In this document: positions 24,965 through 32,455 of the stretch, piece after piece
Layout of the letters: every line of letters begins with the position of its first letter
How positions within the stretch are numbered: the stretch's first letter is position 1
From: Kineococcus terrestris
Lineage (GTDB): Bacteria > Actinomycetota > Actinomycetes > Actinomycetales > Kineococcaceae
Reading direction: 5' to 3' (one strand)
Length of the DNA stretch: 64,000 nucleotides
NCBI RefSeq assembly: GCF_041020765.1
Contig: NZ_JBEUEJ010000001.1
Translations under genes and position numbers: made by a program
Notes under the pieces: generated by a model
Databases searched by the model: none
Told to the model about the DNA's origin: nothing
The model's input: only the letters and a program-made list of their open reading frames with translations

Positions 24965-26443
24965 TCAGGACCCGGCCGCCGCCGGGTCCTGCGGCGCGGG
25001 CACGTCCCGCGGGTCCCGGCAGGCCAGCGCGCCGACGGCGGCGGTGGCCAGCACCAGCAGCAGGGCGAGGGTGAAGTTCGCGCCCACCAGGTGCTTGACG
25101 AGGTCCGAGGCGCCATCGGTGAGCAGGACCACCCAGAACTGCGCGGCCAGCGCCACCGCCAGGACCAGCCCCGCGCCGGCGAGGGCGCGGGTCGCCGGCT
25201 GCTGCCGCCGCCGGTGCGCGACCAGCGCGCACGCTCCGACGGCCAGCAGGTACGCGGCCAGCAGGACGAGGGGCCTGCCGCCGAAGGCGGCCCGCCACGC
25301 GTCGTGCACCACGCACACCCGGCACTCCAGCGCCCCCTGCGGCCGGCCCGCCGAGGCCGGGTAGGAGTACACGTAGTCGGCGCGCAGGCGCCCCATCCCC
25401 TCGGCGCCGCGGTCGGCCATCGCCACCAGCCGCACCGGGTCGCGCAGGTACACGCCGAGCCGGCGCGGCAGCGACGCGCGCTCGCTGAACCCGTCGAAGG
25501 CGGGGGAGTTCGCGGCGCTGCCCGGCGCCCCGATGGGCACGCCCGAGGAGGTGACCATCGCGGCGGGCAGGCCCAGCGCCGCGAGGTCGCCGGCCGGGTC
25601 GGGGCTGTGCGGGAGCATCTCCACGAAGACGGCGGCGTAGTCGTTCTGCGTGGTGAAGCGGTCCGGCTGCGCGTGCAGGTAGGCGCCGGTGCCCGCCACC
25701 AGCGCCGCGGCCAGCCCGAGCGCGGGCAGCCGCCGCACCAGCGCGGAGCCGCCGCGGCCCAGCGGGCGCACCAGCAGCAGCGGCACCACGGCGGCCAGCG
25801 CGGTGGCGTTCTGCGTCTTCGCGCCCACCAGCAGGGCGGTGGCCGCGGTGACCGCCAGCAGGTGCGGGAACCGCACGACGGGCGCGCGCAGCAGCACCAC
25901 CACGGTCGCCGTCAGCGCCAGCAGCCCGGTGAAGGTGGCCGGCTCGGAGTAGGCGGAGGCGAAGTAGCCGGCGAAGGTCGCGTCCGCCGCGACGAGGAAC
26001 AGCGCGGCGGCCACCAGCAGCCGCGCCGGCCAGCGCCGGGCCACCAGCAGCGTCAGCGCGGCCACGAGCGCGCCGACGAGGAGGCTGGACAGCACGGCCA
26101 GCACCCCCAGGTCCAGCCCGTCGTGGTCGGTGAGCAGGTGCGTCAGCCGGGTCGCGACCCAGGCGGGCGCCAGCTGGGTGGAGCGGTAGCGCTCCCCGGC
26201 GGCGCCGCAGTCCTCCCCGTACCAGGTGTGGTCGAACCACAGCGGGTACAGGTGGTCGCGGGTGGAGGTGTTGTAGGCGTTGCCCTGGCGCAGGCCGAGC
26301 TGGCACAGCAGCCGGTGCCCGTCGCCCTGGTCGCTGAGCCCGACCAGTCCGCCGCCGAGCATCCGCAGCGCGAACAGCGCCGACAGGACGCCGGTCAGCA
26401 CCAGGTACCCGGTGACGGGCAGCCGCCGCAGCCGGGCCCTCAC
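24965..26443 (-). CDS. Polytopic membrane protein of unknown function
   Basis: A 492-residue protein with about ten hydrophobic helices (for example LVLTGVLSALFALRML at the start, LLVGALVAALTLLVARRW, LLLVLATAAVGALAC near the end) and a large outside loop around FDHTWYGEDCGAAGERYRST. The plan of an acidic first loop and many helices resembles GT-C-type glycosyltransferases, but no diagnostic motif convinces me. GTG at 26443 overlaps the upstream lipoprotein stop by four bases. Its C-terminal coding end contains the hairpin at 24966-24991, which would also stop transcription arriving from the SIS gene. Confidence 0.6.
   Translation of the reverse strand: MRARLRRLPVTGYLVLTGVLSALFALRMLGGGLVGLSDQGDGHRLLCQLGLRQGNAYNTSTRDHLYPLWFDHTWYGEDCGAAGERYRSTQLAPAWVATRLTHLLTDHDGLDLGVLAVLSSLLVGALVAALTLLVARRWPARLLVAAALFLVAADATFAGYFASAYSEPATFTGLLALTATVVVLLRAPVVRFPHLLAVTAATALLVGAKTQNATALAAVVPLLLVRPLGRGGSALVRRLPALGLAAALVAGTGAYLHAQPDRFTTQNDYAAVFVEMLPHSPDPAGDLAALGLPAAMVTSSGVPIGAPGSAANSPAFDGFSERASLPRRLGVYLRDPVRLVAMADRGAEGMGRLRADYVYSYPASAGRPQGALECRVCVVHDAWRAAFGGRPLVLLAAYLLAVGACALVAHRRRQQPATRALAGAGLVLAVALAAQFWVVLLTDGASDLVKHLVGANFTLALLLVLATAAVGALACRDPRDVPAPQDPAAAGS
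24966..24991. terminator. Hairpin embedded in the 3' end of the membrane-protein gene
   Basis: A perfect 11-bp stem (24966-24976 with 24981-24991) with a CGCC loop begins 12 bases after the SIS gene stop. It lies within the last codons of the convergent gene. Confidence 0.6.
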
Positions 26444-27264
26444 CGCGGCACCAGCCCGGTGCGCAGCGTCCCCGTGACGGGGCCGTCGACGGCGGCCAGC
26501 CAGCACTGCGCCTGCCCGTCGCGCACGACGACGTCGGCGCGCCAGCCGGTGGCCGCACCGGGCTCGGCGGGAGGGGTGCCGGTGTACTCGTGGCCGCGCT
26601 GCTCGCAGGCCGCGGTCCGCTCGGGGGCGGGCGGGCCGGCGGGGACGTCGCCGGCGCGCTCGGCGTCGTGCGGCTGGTCGCACGTGTGCAGGCGCTCGCC
26701 GCTGCGGCACAGGCGCACCCGCGCGGAGTCGGTGTACCGCATGACGTCGCGCAGCGGCACGTCGATCCGCGGCACGGTGCCGGGCGGGGCCTCCACGACG
26801 AGGTCGCACAGCACGGTGCGCACCCCGTCCTCCCACTCGGCGCGGGTGGGGAACTTCGCGAACACGCCCAGGCCCCACTGGCTGTCCAGCTCGCCCGCCC
26901 CGAGGTAGGGGCGCAGGGGTGCCAGCGGGCACGTCTCGCCGGGCGCGTTCAGCAGCACCTCCGGGGCGGGGCGCTGCGGGCCGAGCCGGGCGACCTCGTC
27001 GGCCAGCGCGCCGAGCGCGTAGGTCTCCACCGTGTGCGGCGAGGTGCACGGGACGGCGGGGGAGCTGTCGCTGACGCCGACCACCTCCTCGGCGGTCGTC
27101 TTGTCCTTGCAGGTGCCCACGACGACGGCCGTGGTGGGCAGCTCGCCGACCGGCGCGGGGGCGCAGGCGGCCAGCGCGCCGACCAGGGCGGCGAGGACGC
27201 CGAGGGGAGCGGGTGCCGCGGGCAGCGGCGCGCGCCGGGCGCGGGTCGGTCGTCGACGTCGCAC
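26440..27264 (-). CDS. Septum-formation-domain lipoprotein
   Basis: This 274-residue product has a lipobox near residue 34 (ALVGALAAC) after a long Arg/Pro-rich start. The mature part resembles the Septum_form family: VVVGTCKDKT, VPCTSPHTVETYALG, and paired Cys/His-bearing motifs such as CDQPHDAERAG and RTAACEQRGHEYTG. Several conserved cysteines suggest disulfides outside the membrane. The family name comes from a loose link to septation; the role is not established. It is coupled to the next membrane-protein gene by a four-base overlap. Confidence 0.72.
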   Translation of the reverse strand: MRRRRPTRARRAPLPAAPAPLGVLAALVGALAACAPAPVGELPTTAVVVGTCKDKTTAEEVVGVSDSSPAVPCTSPHTVETYALGALADEVARLGPQRPAPEVLLNAPGETCPLAPLRPYLGAGELDSQWGLGVFAKFPTRAEWEDGVRTVLCDLVVEAPPGTVPRIDVPLRDVMRYTDSARVRLCRSGERLHTCDQPHDAERAGDVPAGPPAPERTAACEQRGHEYTGTPPAEPGAATGWRADVVVRDGQAQCWLAAVDGPVTGTLRTGLVPR

Positions 27265-27339
27265 GCGGGGCTCCGGGGGTCGGGTGGAGGGGACCCTCGT
27301 GTCCTCGACCCCTCCTCGGGACGGCTTGAGCCGCGGGGG

Positions 27340-28440
27340 TCAGGCCGCCAGCAGCTCGGGCACCCGCCCGAGCGCCAGGGCCGCGACGCGCTGCGAGGCC
27401 AGGCCGTCGCCGTAGGGGCTGGGCGTGCGGGCCAGGGCCGCGGCGACCTCCGGGCGCGCCATGCGCTCGGCGTGCGCGGCCAGGTCGCCCGGTTCGCTGA
27501 GGACGGAGAACCCGGCGGCCACCGACTCGGGGCGCTCGGTGCTGGTGCGCACCACGACGAGGGGCTTGCCCAGGACGGTGACCTCCTCCTGCACGCCGCC
27601 GGAGTCGGAGACCAGCAGCGACGCGTGCACCGCCAGCGCCAGGAACGTCCCGTGGTCCACGGGCGGGTGGTCGCGCACGGCGGCGGGCAGGGCGATCCGC
27701 TCGCGCGCCAGCGCGGCCCGCGTGCGCGGGTGCAGGGGCAGCACCACGGGCCGGCCCAGCGCGCCGAGCTGGTCGACGAGCGTGCGCAGCCGGACGGGGT
27801 CGTCGGTGTTCTCCGGCCGGTGGGCGGTGGCCAGCACGAAGCCCGGGGCCACGCCGTGGCGCTCCAGGACGGCCGCGGCGCGCTCGGGGGAGGGCAGGAG
27901 GGCCCGCACGGCCTCCACGACGGGGTTGCCGGTGACGTGGACCGCGTCGGCCGGCACGCCGCCGTCGAGCAGGTTGCGCGCGTTCTCGGGCGTGGCCGCG
28001 CAGTGCACGTCGGCCAGGGCCGAGACGAGCAGCCGGTTGGTCTCCTCCGGCATGGTGCGGTCGTGGCTGCGCAGGCCCGCCTCGACGTGCACGACCGGGA
28101 TCCCGAGGTAGTGCCCGGCCTGCGCGCCCGCGTTGGTGGTGTTCGTGTCGCCCTGCACGACGACGGCGCGCGGGCGGGTGCGGGTGAACAGGTCCGCGAG
28201 CTGGCCGACCATCGTCGCCACCTGCTGCGCGCGGGTGCCGCCGCCCACCCCGGTGACGGCGGGCGCGACGGGGTCCAGGCCGCAGGAGCGGAACACCGCG
28301 TCGGTCAGCTCCGCGTCGTAGTGCTGGCCGGTGAACACCGCCTCCCCGTCGGCGCCGAGCGCCGCGAGCACGGGCGCCAGCTTGATGATCTCCGGGCGGG
28401 TGCCGAGGACGACGGCCACCCGGCCCGCCGCCTCAGCCAC
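27340..28440 (-). CDS. wecB: UDP-N-acetylglucosamine 2-epimerase (non-hydrolysing)
   Basis: The 366-residue enzyme matches WecB/MnaA: VVLGTRPEIIKLAPVLAAL at the N-terminus, VVVQGDTNTTNAGA, VHVEAGLRSHDRTMPEETNR, ATAHRPENTDD and SDSGGVQEEVTVLGKPLVVV. It converts UDP-GlcNAc to UDP-ManNAc, a precursor for surface glycans. It lies inside an operon with a membrane GT2 and an exosortase-family protein, so UDP-ManNAc may feed the same pathway. GTG at 28440 overlaps the upstream gene by eight bases. The 75-base gap to the next gene shows no clear promoter. Confidence 0.93.
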   Translation of the reverse strand: MAEAAGRVAVVLGTRPEIIKLAPVLAALGADGEAVFTGQHYDAELTDAVFRSCGLDPVAPAVTGVGGGTRAQQVATMVGQLADLFTRTRPRAVVVQGDTNTTNAGAQAGHYLGIPVVHVEAGLRSHDRTMPEETNRLLVSALADVHCAATPENARNLLDGGVPADAVHVTGNPVVEAVRALLPSPERAAAVLERHGVAPGFVLATAHRPENTDDPVRLRTLVDQLGALGRPVVLPLHPRTRAALARERIALPAAVRDHPPVDHGTFLALAVHASLLVSDSGGVQEEVTVLGKPLVVVRTSTERPESVAAGFSVLSEPGDLAAHAERMARPEVAAALARTPSPYGDGLASQRVAALALGRVPELLAA

Positions 28441-29302
28441 GGCGCACCGCCGCGACGGCCTCGCGGACCCGGCCGCGCAGGCCCCAGCCGGCCACGAGCA
28501 GCGCCGCGGCCGCCACCGGGACGGCCGGGCCCGGCAGGGCGGGCACGGGGACGGTGCGGGCGTTGGCGCCGCAGGTGACGGTGCCGACGTTCACCTCGGC
28601 GGCCAGCCCGCTGAGCAGGGTGATCCGCAGGGCGGAGGCGCGCACGCTCCCGGCGCCCGCCGGCGCGTCCTGGACGTTGAGCCCGAGGGTCGCGACGCCG
28701 GGGACGGTCACGCCGCTGTTCGCGGCGGGGTTCCCGGTCAGCGACAGCACGGTGGAGGTGACGTTGCCGGTGAGGCCGACGGTGACGACCCGGGCGTTGA
28801 CCAGCCGGGCGCTGGCCGTCGCGGTGCCGTCCGAGGAGGCCGTGCAGGAGGCGTGGAGCGCGTCGGCGCGGACCTCCGTGCCGGGGACGAGGACGACGCG
28901 CACGCCGCCGGTGCCGCTGCTCGTGGTGCAGATCCCGGTGGCGCCGACGGTGACCGCCCCGCCGGACCCGACGAGGCCCGCGCACGCGGTGGACGTGCCG
29001 TCGCCGCGGGCGGCGGCGGTCTGCACGAGCGTCCCGGCGGTGATCCCGCCCTGGCCGCCCAGCACCGACAGGGCCGGCGTCTGGGCCGTCGTGACGAGCG
29101 CGGTCGAGCCGTCGTTCGAGGCCGTCGCGGTGCCGCTGGTGGCCAGCGGCGCGGTGAGCGCGCCGACGCGGGCGGCGTTCGCCGCGGCGGTCGACGTGTC
29201 GGCGGCCGCCGGGCCGGCAGCGAGCAGGAGCGCCGCGGCTCCCGCGGCGGCACCCGCGAGGACCGGCCGGGCGGACCGGCGGGGGGTGGGGTCCGTGTCC
29301 AT
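28433..29302 (-). CDS. Secreted choice-of-anchor-P-like protein with C-terminal anchor tail
   Basis: The 289-residue protein has a signal peptide (residues 1-35, ending AAGPAAADTS). A Thr/Ser/Gly/Ala-rich beta-type body follows with two cysteine pairs (TACAGL/GICTT and ASCTASS/VTCGAN). The tail has PALPGP at about 254-259, a hydrophobic helix (VPVAAAALLVAGWGL) and a basic end (RGRVREAVAAVRR). That motif-helix-arginine plan is the layout of PEP-CTERM-type sorting signals. The body resembles the actinobacterial choice-of-anchor-P family, from memory. Two genes upstream is an exosortase-family gene, so this is the likely substrate. ATG at 29302 has GGAGC upstream. Confidence 0.72.
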   Translation of the reverse strand: MDTDPTPRRSARPVLAGAAAGAAALLLAAGPAAADTSTAAANAARVGALTAPLATSGTATASNDGSTALVTTAQTPALSVLGGQGGITAGTLVQTAAARGDGTSTACAGLVGSGGAVTVGATGICTTSSGTGGVRVVLVPGTEVRADALHASCTASSDGTATASARLVNARVVTVGLTGNVTSTVLSLTGNPAANSGVTVPGVATLGLNVQDAPAGAGSVRASALRITLLSGLAAEVNVGTVTCGANARTVPVPALPGPAVPVAAAALLVAGWGLRGRVREAVAAVRRG

Positions 29303-29312
29303 GTCGGCTCCT

Positions 29313-30764
29313 CTAGGCGGTCGGGACGGGGGACGGCGGGCTGGTGGCGGGGGAGGGTGCGGGGAGTTCCGCGGGCGGTCCGTCGGCGGGTGCCGCGGCG
29401 TCGCGGGGCCGGTCGTTCGCGCGGGCGGTCTTGTCCCACTCGGTGCGCCCGCGCAGGACGCGGAACAGCGCGCGCCAGGCGCACACCTGCAGCAGGTAGC
29501 CGTAGCCGATGTTCGCCACGGCCATCCACGCCGCCTGCCGGCGCGTGATGAACGTGCCGCAGTGGGTGCGGTAGAACGCCCCCCACAGCGCGTGCGGCAG
29601 GACGCCGAACAGCAGCGCCAGCGGCACCAGGCCCCACGCCCCGGCCAGCAGCCACTCGTCGGCGCCGGTGGGGTGCGTCAGCGCGTACCAGCAGGTGACG
29701 AGGGCGCTCAGCGGGAACACCACGCTGCCGAGGACCTGCGAGAACGGCACCCACATGTAGTGGGCGACCTCCAGCGCGCCGGCCACCGGGACCTGCGGGG
29801 AGTTCAGGACCCGCCACAGGTAGCGCAGGCACTGGATGTTCCCCTGCGCCCAGCGGGTGCGCTGGCGCAGCAGCGGGCCCACCCGGTCCAGGCCGTCCTG
29901 GGCGACGAACGTGTCGTGGCAGTACTCGGTGCGGTGCCCGGCCAGCAGCACGTGCAGACCGAGCTCGAAGTCCTCCAGGAGCGCGCCGTGCCAGGGGGTG
30001 CCGTGCTCGCGGGCCACGTCGTCGAGGGCGGTGAGGCGGGTGAACTGCCCGTTGCCGCCCATCGCGACGCTGCCGGTGCGCCGGCGCAGGAACTGCATGG
30101 CGGCGATGGGCCCGGCGAACTCCAGGTCCTGCAGGCGGACCAGGAGGTGGTCGCCGCGCGTGCGCGCCGTGGAACCCACGAGCCGGTCCAGGTCGGTGCC
30201 CACCAGGGCGTCGACGTCCTGCGTGATGCGCACCTGCACCTGCACGGCGCCCACGGACGGGTCGCCGAACAGGGTGGGCCCGGCGATGACGTCGGGGCAG
30301 AACTGCTCCAGGCGGCCGTCGGCGTCGACGACGCCGACGACGACGCGCGAGCGGTCGGCGCCCGGGGGCAGTTCCGCGCTGATGGCCCGCCAGGCCGCGT
30401 TGAGGGCCTCGCCCTTGCCCCGCCGGGCCACCGGCCGCCGGCGGCTGACGACGCGCACCTTCTCGTGCCGCGCCGCCAGCCAGGCCAGCAGGTCCGGGGT
30501 GAGGTCGGTGGAGTGGTCGTCGACGCACCAGACGGTCGCCTCGGGGAAGGTGTCCAGCAGGTGCTGGACGGTCCCGACGATGACCGTCTCCTCGTCCAGG
30601 CAGGGGATGACGACGTGCCAGGTGAAGTCGGCGCGGTCGCCCAGCTCCACCTCGCCGTGCCGCAGGAACGGGCGCAGCACCGAGACGACGTAGGCCAGGA
30701 ACGCCACGCACAGCACGAACGCGGCCGTGTTCAGCAGGGCCAGACCCAGGTGGGGGCTGCTCAC
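29313..30764 (-). CDS. Membrane family 2 glycosyltransferase (processive type)
   Basis: A 483-residue GT2 enzyme with an N-terminal helix (residues 7-29), then the GT-A core: VVIPCLDEE, VDDHSTD at 81-87, VVDADGRLEQF, EDFELGLHVLL as the catalytic acid region, and the Q-x-x-R-W motif QRTRWAQG typical of cellulose, hyaluronan and poly-GlcNAc synthases. At least three further helices follow. It probably polymerises or transfers a hexose(amine) across the membrane; UDP-ManNAc from wecB is a possible donor. GTG at 30764 overlaps the exosortase stop. The last 45 residues are Pro/Ala-rich and disordered-looking. Confidence 0.87.
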   Translation of the reverse strand: MSSPHLGLALLNTAAFVLCVAFLAYVVSVLRPFLRHGEVELGDRADFTWHVVIPCLDEETVIVGTVQHLLDTFPEATVWCVDDHSTDLTPDLLAWLAARHEKVRVVSRRRPVARRGKGEALNAAWRAISAELPPGADRSRVVVGVVDADGRLEQFCPDVIAGPTLFGDPSVGAVQVQVRITQDVDALVGTDLDRLVGSTARTRGDHLLVRLQDLEFAGPIAAMQFLRRRTGSVAMGGNGQFTRLTALDDVAREHGTPWHGALLEDFELGLHVLLAGHRTEYCHDTFVAQDGLDRVGPLLRQRTRWAQGNIQCLRYLWRVLNSPQVPVAGALEVAHYMWVPFSQVLGSVVFPLSALVTCWYALTHPTGADEWLLAGAWGLVPLALLFGVLPHALWGAFYRTHCGTFITRRQAAWMAVANIGYGYLLQVCAWRALFRVLRGRTEWDKTARANDRPRDAAAPADGPPAELPAPSPATSPPSPVPTA

Positions 30765-31315
30765 GGTGCCACCTCCGCCCGCGCCAGCAGGCGGCTGCCG
30801 CGCACGATCAGCACGAGGAACACCAGACCGCCCGCGATGACCCCCACGGTGGACACGACGGTGCCGGCCAGGACGTGGGTGGCGCCGTACCCGCGCTCCA
30901 GACCCCAGGCGCGGACGCCGCTGGCGATGGTCAGCAGGCGCAGCTGGTTGACGGCGACGACGACGACGGCGGCCGTCGCCAGCGCCCCGACCGGCACGAC
31001 GAGCGGGACCCGCCGCACGGGCAGCAGCAGCGCGGTGACCGCCACGAACGGCAGCAGCAGGACGAGGGCGCTGCAGCCGATGGTGGTGGTGTGGCCGACG
31101 AGCAGCCCCTCCACGCGGTACAGGGTGCTGTCGCCCGCGCAGGTCGCGGCGGTCCCGGTGGCGCGCACGAGCGCGGCGGACGCGCACGCCTCCGCGTGCC
31201 GGACGGCGGCGTCGCGGGTCAGCAGGATCGCGTACCCGGCCACCAGCGCGGCCGTCAGCGCGGTGCGCAGCGGCCCGACCCGGTGCAGCTCGCGCAGCAC
31301 CGCCGCGCCGCTCAC
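30761..31315 (-). CDS. Exosortase/archaeosortase family protein
   Basis: This small 184-residue membrane protein has about five hydrophobic segments. Three residues match the transpeptidase triad of exosortases: Cys81 in TTIGCSALVLLLPF, Arg126 in VNQLRLLTI and His147 in GYGATHVLAG. Spacing and placement at helix ends agree with the family, in which Cys attacks the target's sorting motif. It is shorter than proteobacterial exosortases (about 260-300), closer to minimal forms. It overlaps both neighbours by four bases, between a GAF protein and a GT2, with a target-like secreted protein two genes downstream. The assignment comes from motif reading, not a search. Confidence 0.75.
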   Translation of the reverse strand: MSGAAVLRELHRVGPLRTALTAALVAGYAILLTRDAAVRHAEACASAALVRATGTAATCAGDSTLYRVEGLLVGHTTTIGCSALVLLLPFVAVTALLLPVRRVPLVVPVGALATAAVVVVAVNQLRLLTIASGVRAWGLERGYGATHVLAGTVVSTVGVIAGGLVFLVLIVRGSRLLARAEVAP

Positions 31316-32292
31316 GAGCCCTCCCCGTCGCGGCGAGCGCGGTACAGGCGCTCCTCGGCCACGTGCCAGACGGCGCGCAGGTCCTCCGCCTCGGCGCTGG
31401 TCGCCCACGCGGTCGTGGCCGCGTAGCCGGTGGCCCGCAGCACCGTCGACAGGGCCGCCGCCCGGTCGGCGGCCTCCGCCGCGTCGGCACCGGGCAGGAC
31501 CGCGCCGAACTGGCGGGCGGTCAGCCGCGCCACCACGGCCCGCGGCAGCGCGCGCACCACCAGGTCGGTGCCGCGCTGCAGCCGCGCGGAGGAGCGCACC
31601 CGGCCGAGGTCGACGAGCAGCACCACGACGGGCAGGCCCCGCTCGGCGCTGCGCAGGTCCTCCTGGCGCAGCAGCGCGCCCCAGCCGGCGCGGCTGGACA
31701 GGGCGGTCACGCGGTCGGCGTTCTCGCGGCGCAGCCGCTCGGCCTCCTGCTCGCGCAGCGCGGCGTCGGCGCGCACCTCCGCCTCCAGCGACTGCGACAG
31801 CAGGCCGGCGAAGGCGTGCGCGAGGGGCTCCAGGCCGTCCGCGAGCGCGGCGGTGGGGCGGACGTTCCACCCGGCCAGCACGCCCAGGAGGGCGCCGTCG
31901 CCGGCGCGCACGGGCACCCCGGCGTAGGCGGTCATCCCCAGGGAGATCGCGTAGGGGGCGCGGGCGTAGTTCGGGACGGCGGCCACGTCCGGGGCGACGG
32001 CCGGGCCCAGGCCGTTGACCATGCGCCGGCACACCGCCGCCGACCACTGCAGCCGCTGGCCCACCCGCACGCCCTGCGCCTCGTCGGAGACCGCCAGCGG
32101 CAGCAGGGTCTCGCCGTCGACGCGACCGAGGTACCAGGAGTCCAGGCCGCTGACGCGGGGCAGGGCGGCGACGACCTCGCGGGCGCTGCGGCGCAGCGAC
32201 GTGCTCGTGTCCGCGGCCGCGGGCACGGCGGCGGGACGCCGCGGTGCGGCGTCCGTCGACGGCAGCGCGCTGCGCGCCGCCAGCTCCACCAT
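31312..32292 (-). CDS. GAF-domain protein with degenerate GGDEF domain
   Basis: A 326-residue soluble protein. A GAF-type sensor covers roughly residues 30-180 (LDSWYLGRVDGETLLPLAVS, AYAGVPVRAGDGALLGVLAG). A coiled-coil-like linker (ALREQEAERLRRENADRVTA) leads to a diguanylate-cyclase-like domain, where the GGDEF active loop is replaced (ARLTARQFGAVLPG). It should therefore not make c-di-GMP but might bind a nucleotide or protein. ATG at 32292 or GTG at 32298 are both possible starts; the frame is open to 32370. It is the first gene of the minus-strand exosortase operon. Confidence 0.72.
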   Translation of the reverse strand: MVELAARSALPSTDAAPRRPAAVPAAADTSTSLRRSAREVVAALPRVSGLDSWYLGRVDGETLLPLAVSDEAQGVRVGQRLQWSAAVCRRMVNGLGPAVAPDVAAVPNYARAPYAISLGMTAYAGVPVRAGDGALLGVLAGWNVRPTAALADGLEPLAHAFAGLLSQSLEAEVRADAALREQEAERLRRENADRVTALSSRAGWGALLRQEDLRSAERGLPVVVLLVDLGRVRSSARLQRGTDLVVRALPRAVVARLTARQFGAVLPGADAAEAADRAAALSTVLRATGYAATTAWATSAEAEDLRAVWHVAEERLYRARRDGEGS

Positions 32293-32415
32293 GCTCACCG
32301 TCGGGGCATCGGCCCGCCGCCCGCCGCGGCTGGATGCGCCGGGCGGGTGGACTCCGGTTCGCCCGGGCACCCGTCCCGGCGTCCCTGGGGCTCGTCGACG
32401 GGGACTAGGCAGTGA

Positions 32416-32435
32416 GCGACTGAAGGACTAGTCGC
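32416..32435. promoter_or_regulatory. Short inverted repeat between divergent GAF and kinase-like genes
   Basis: GCGACT and AGTCGC form 6-bp arms around an eight-base centre in the 160-base divergent region. It is an operator candidate only. Confidence 0.25.
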
Positions 32436-32455
32436 CGCCTGCCGAGGTTCTAGAG

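Noticed and set aside
28433..29302. LPXTG sortase substrate
   Set aside because: No LPxTG-like motif is present and no sortase gene lies nearby. PALPGP followed by a helix and Arg tail, with an exosortase-family gene adjacent, fits better.
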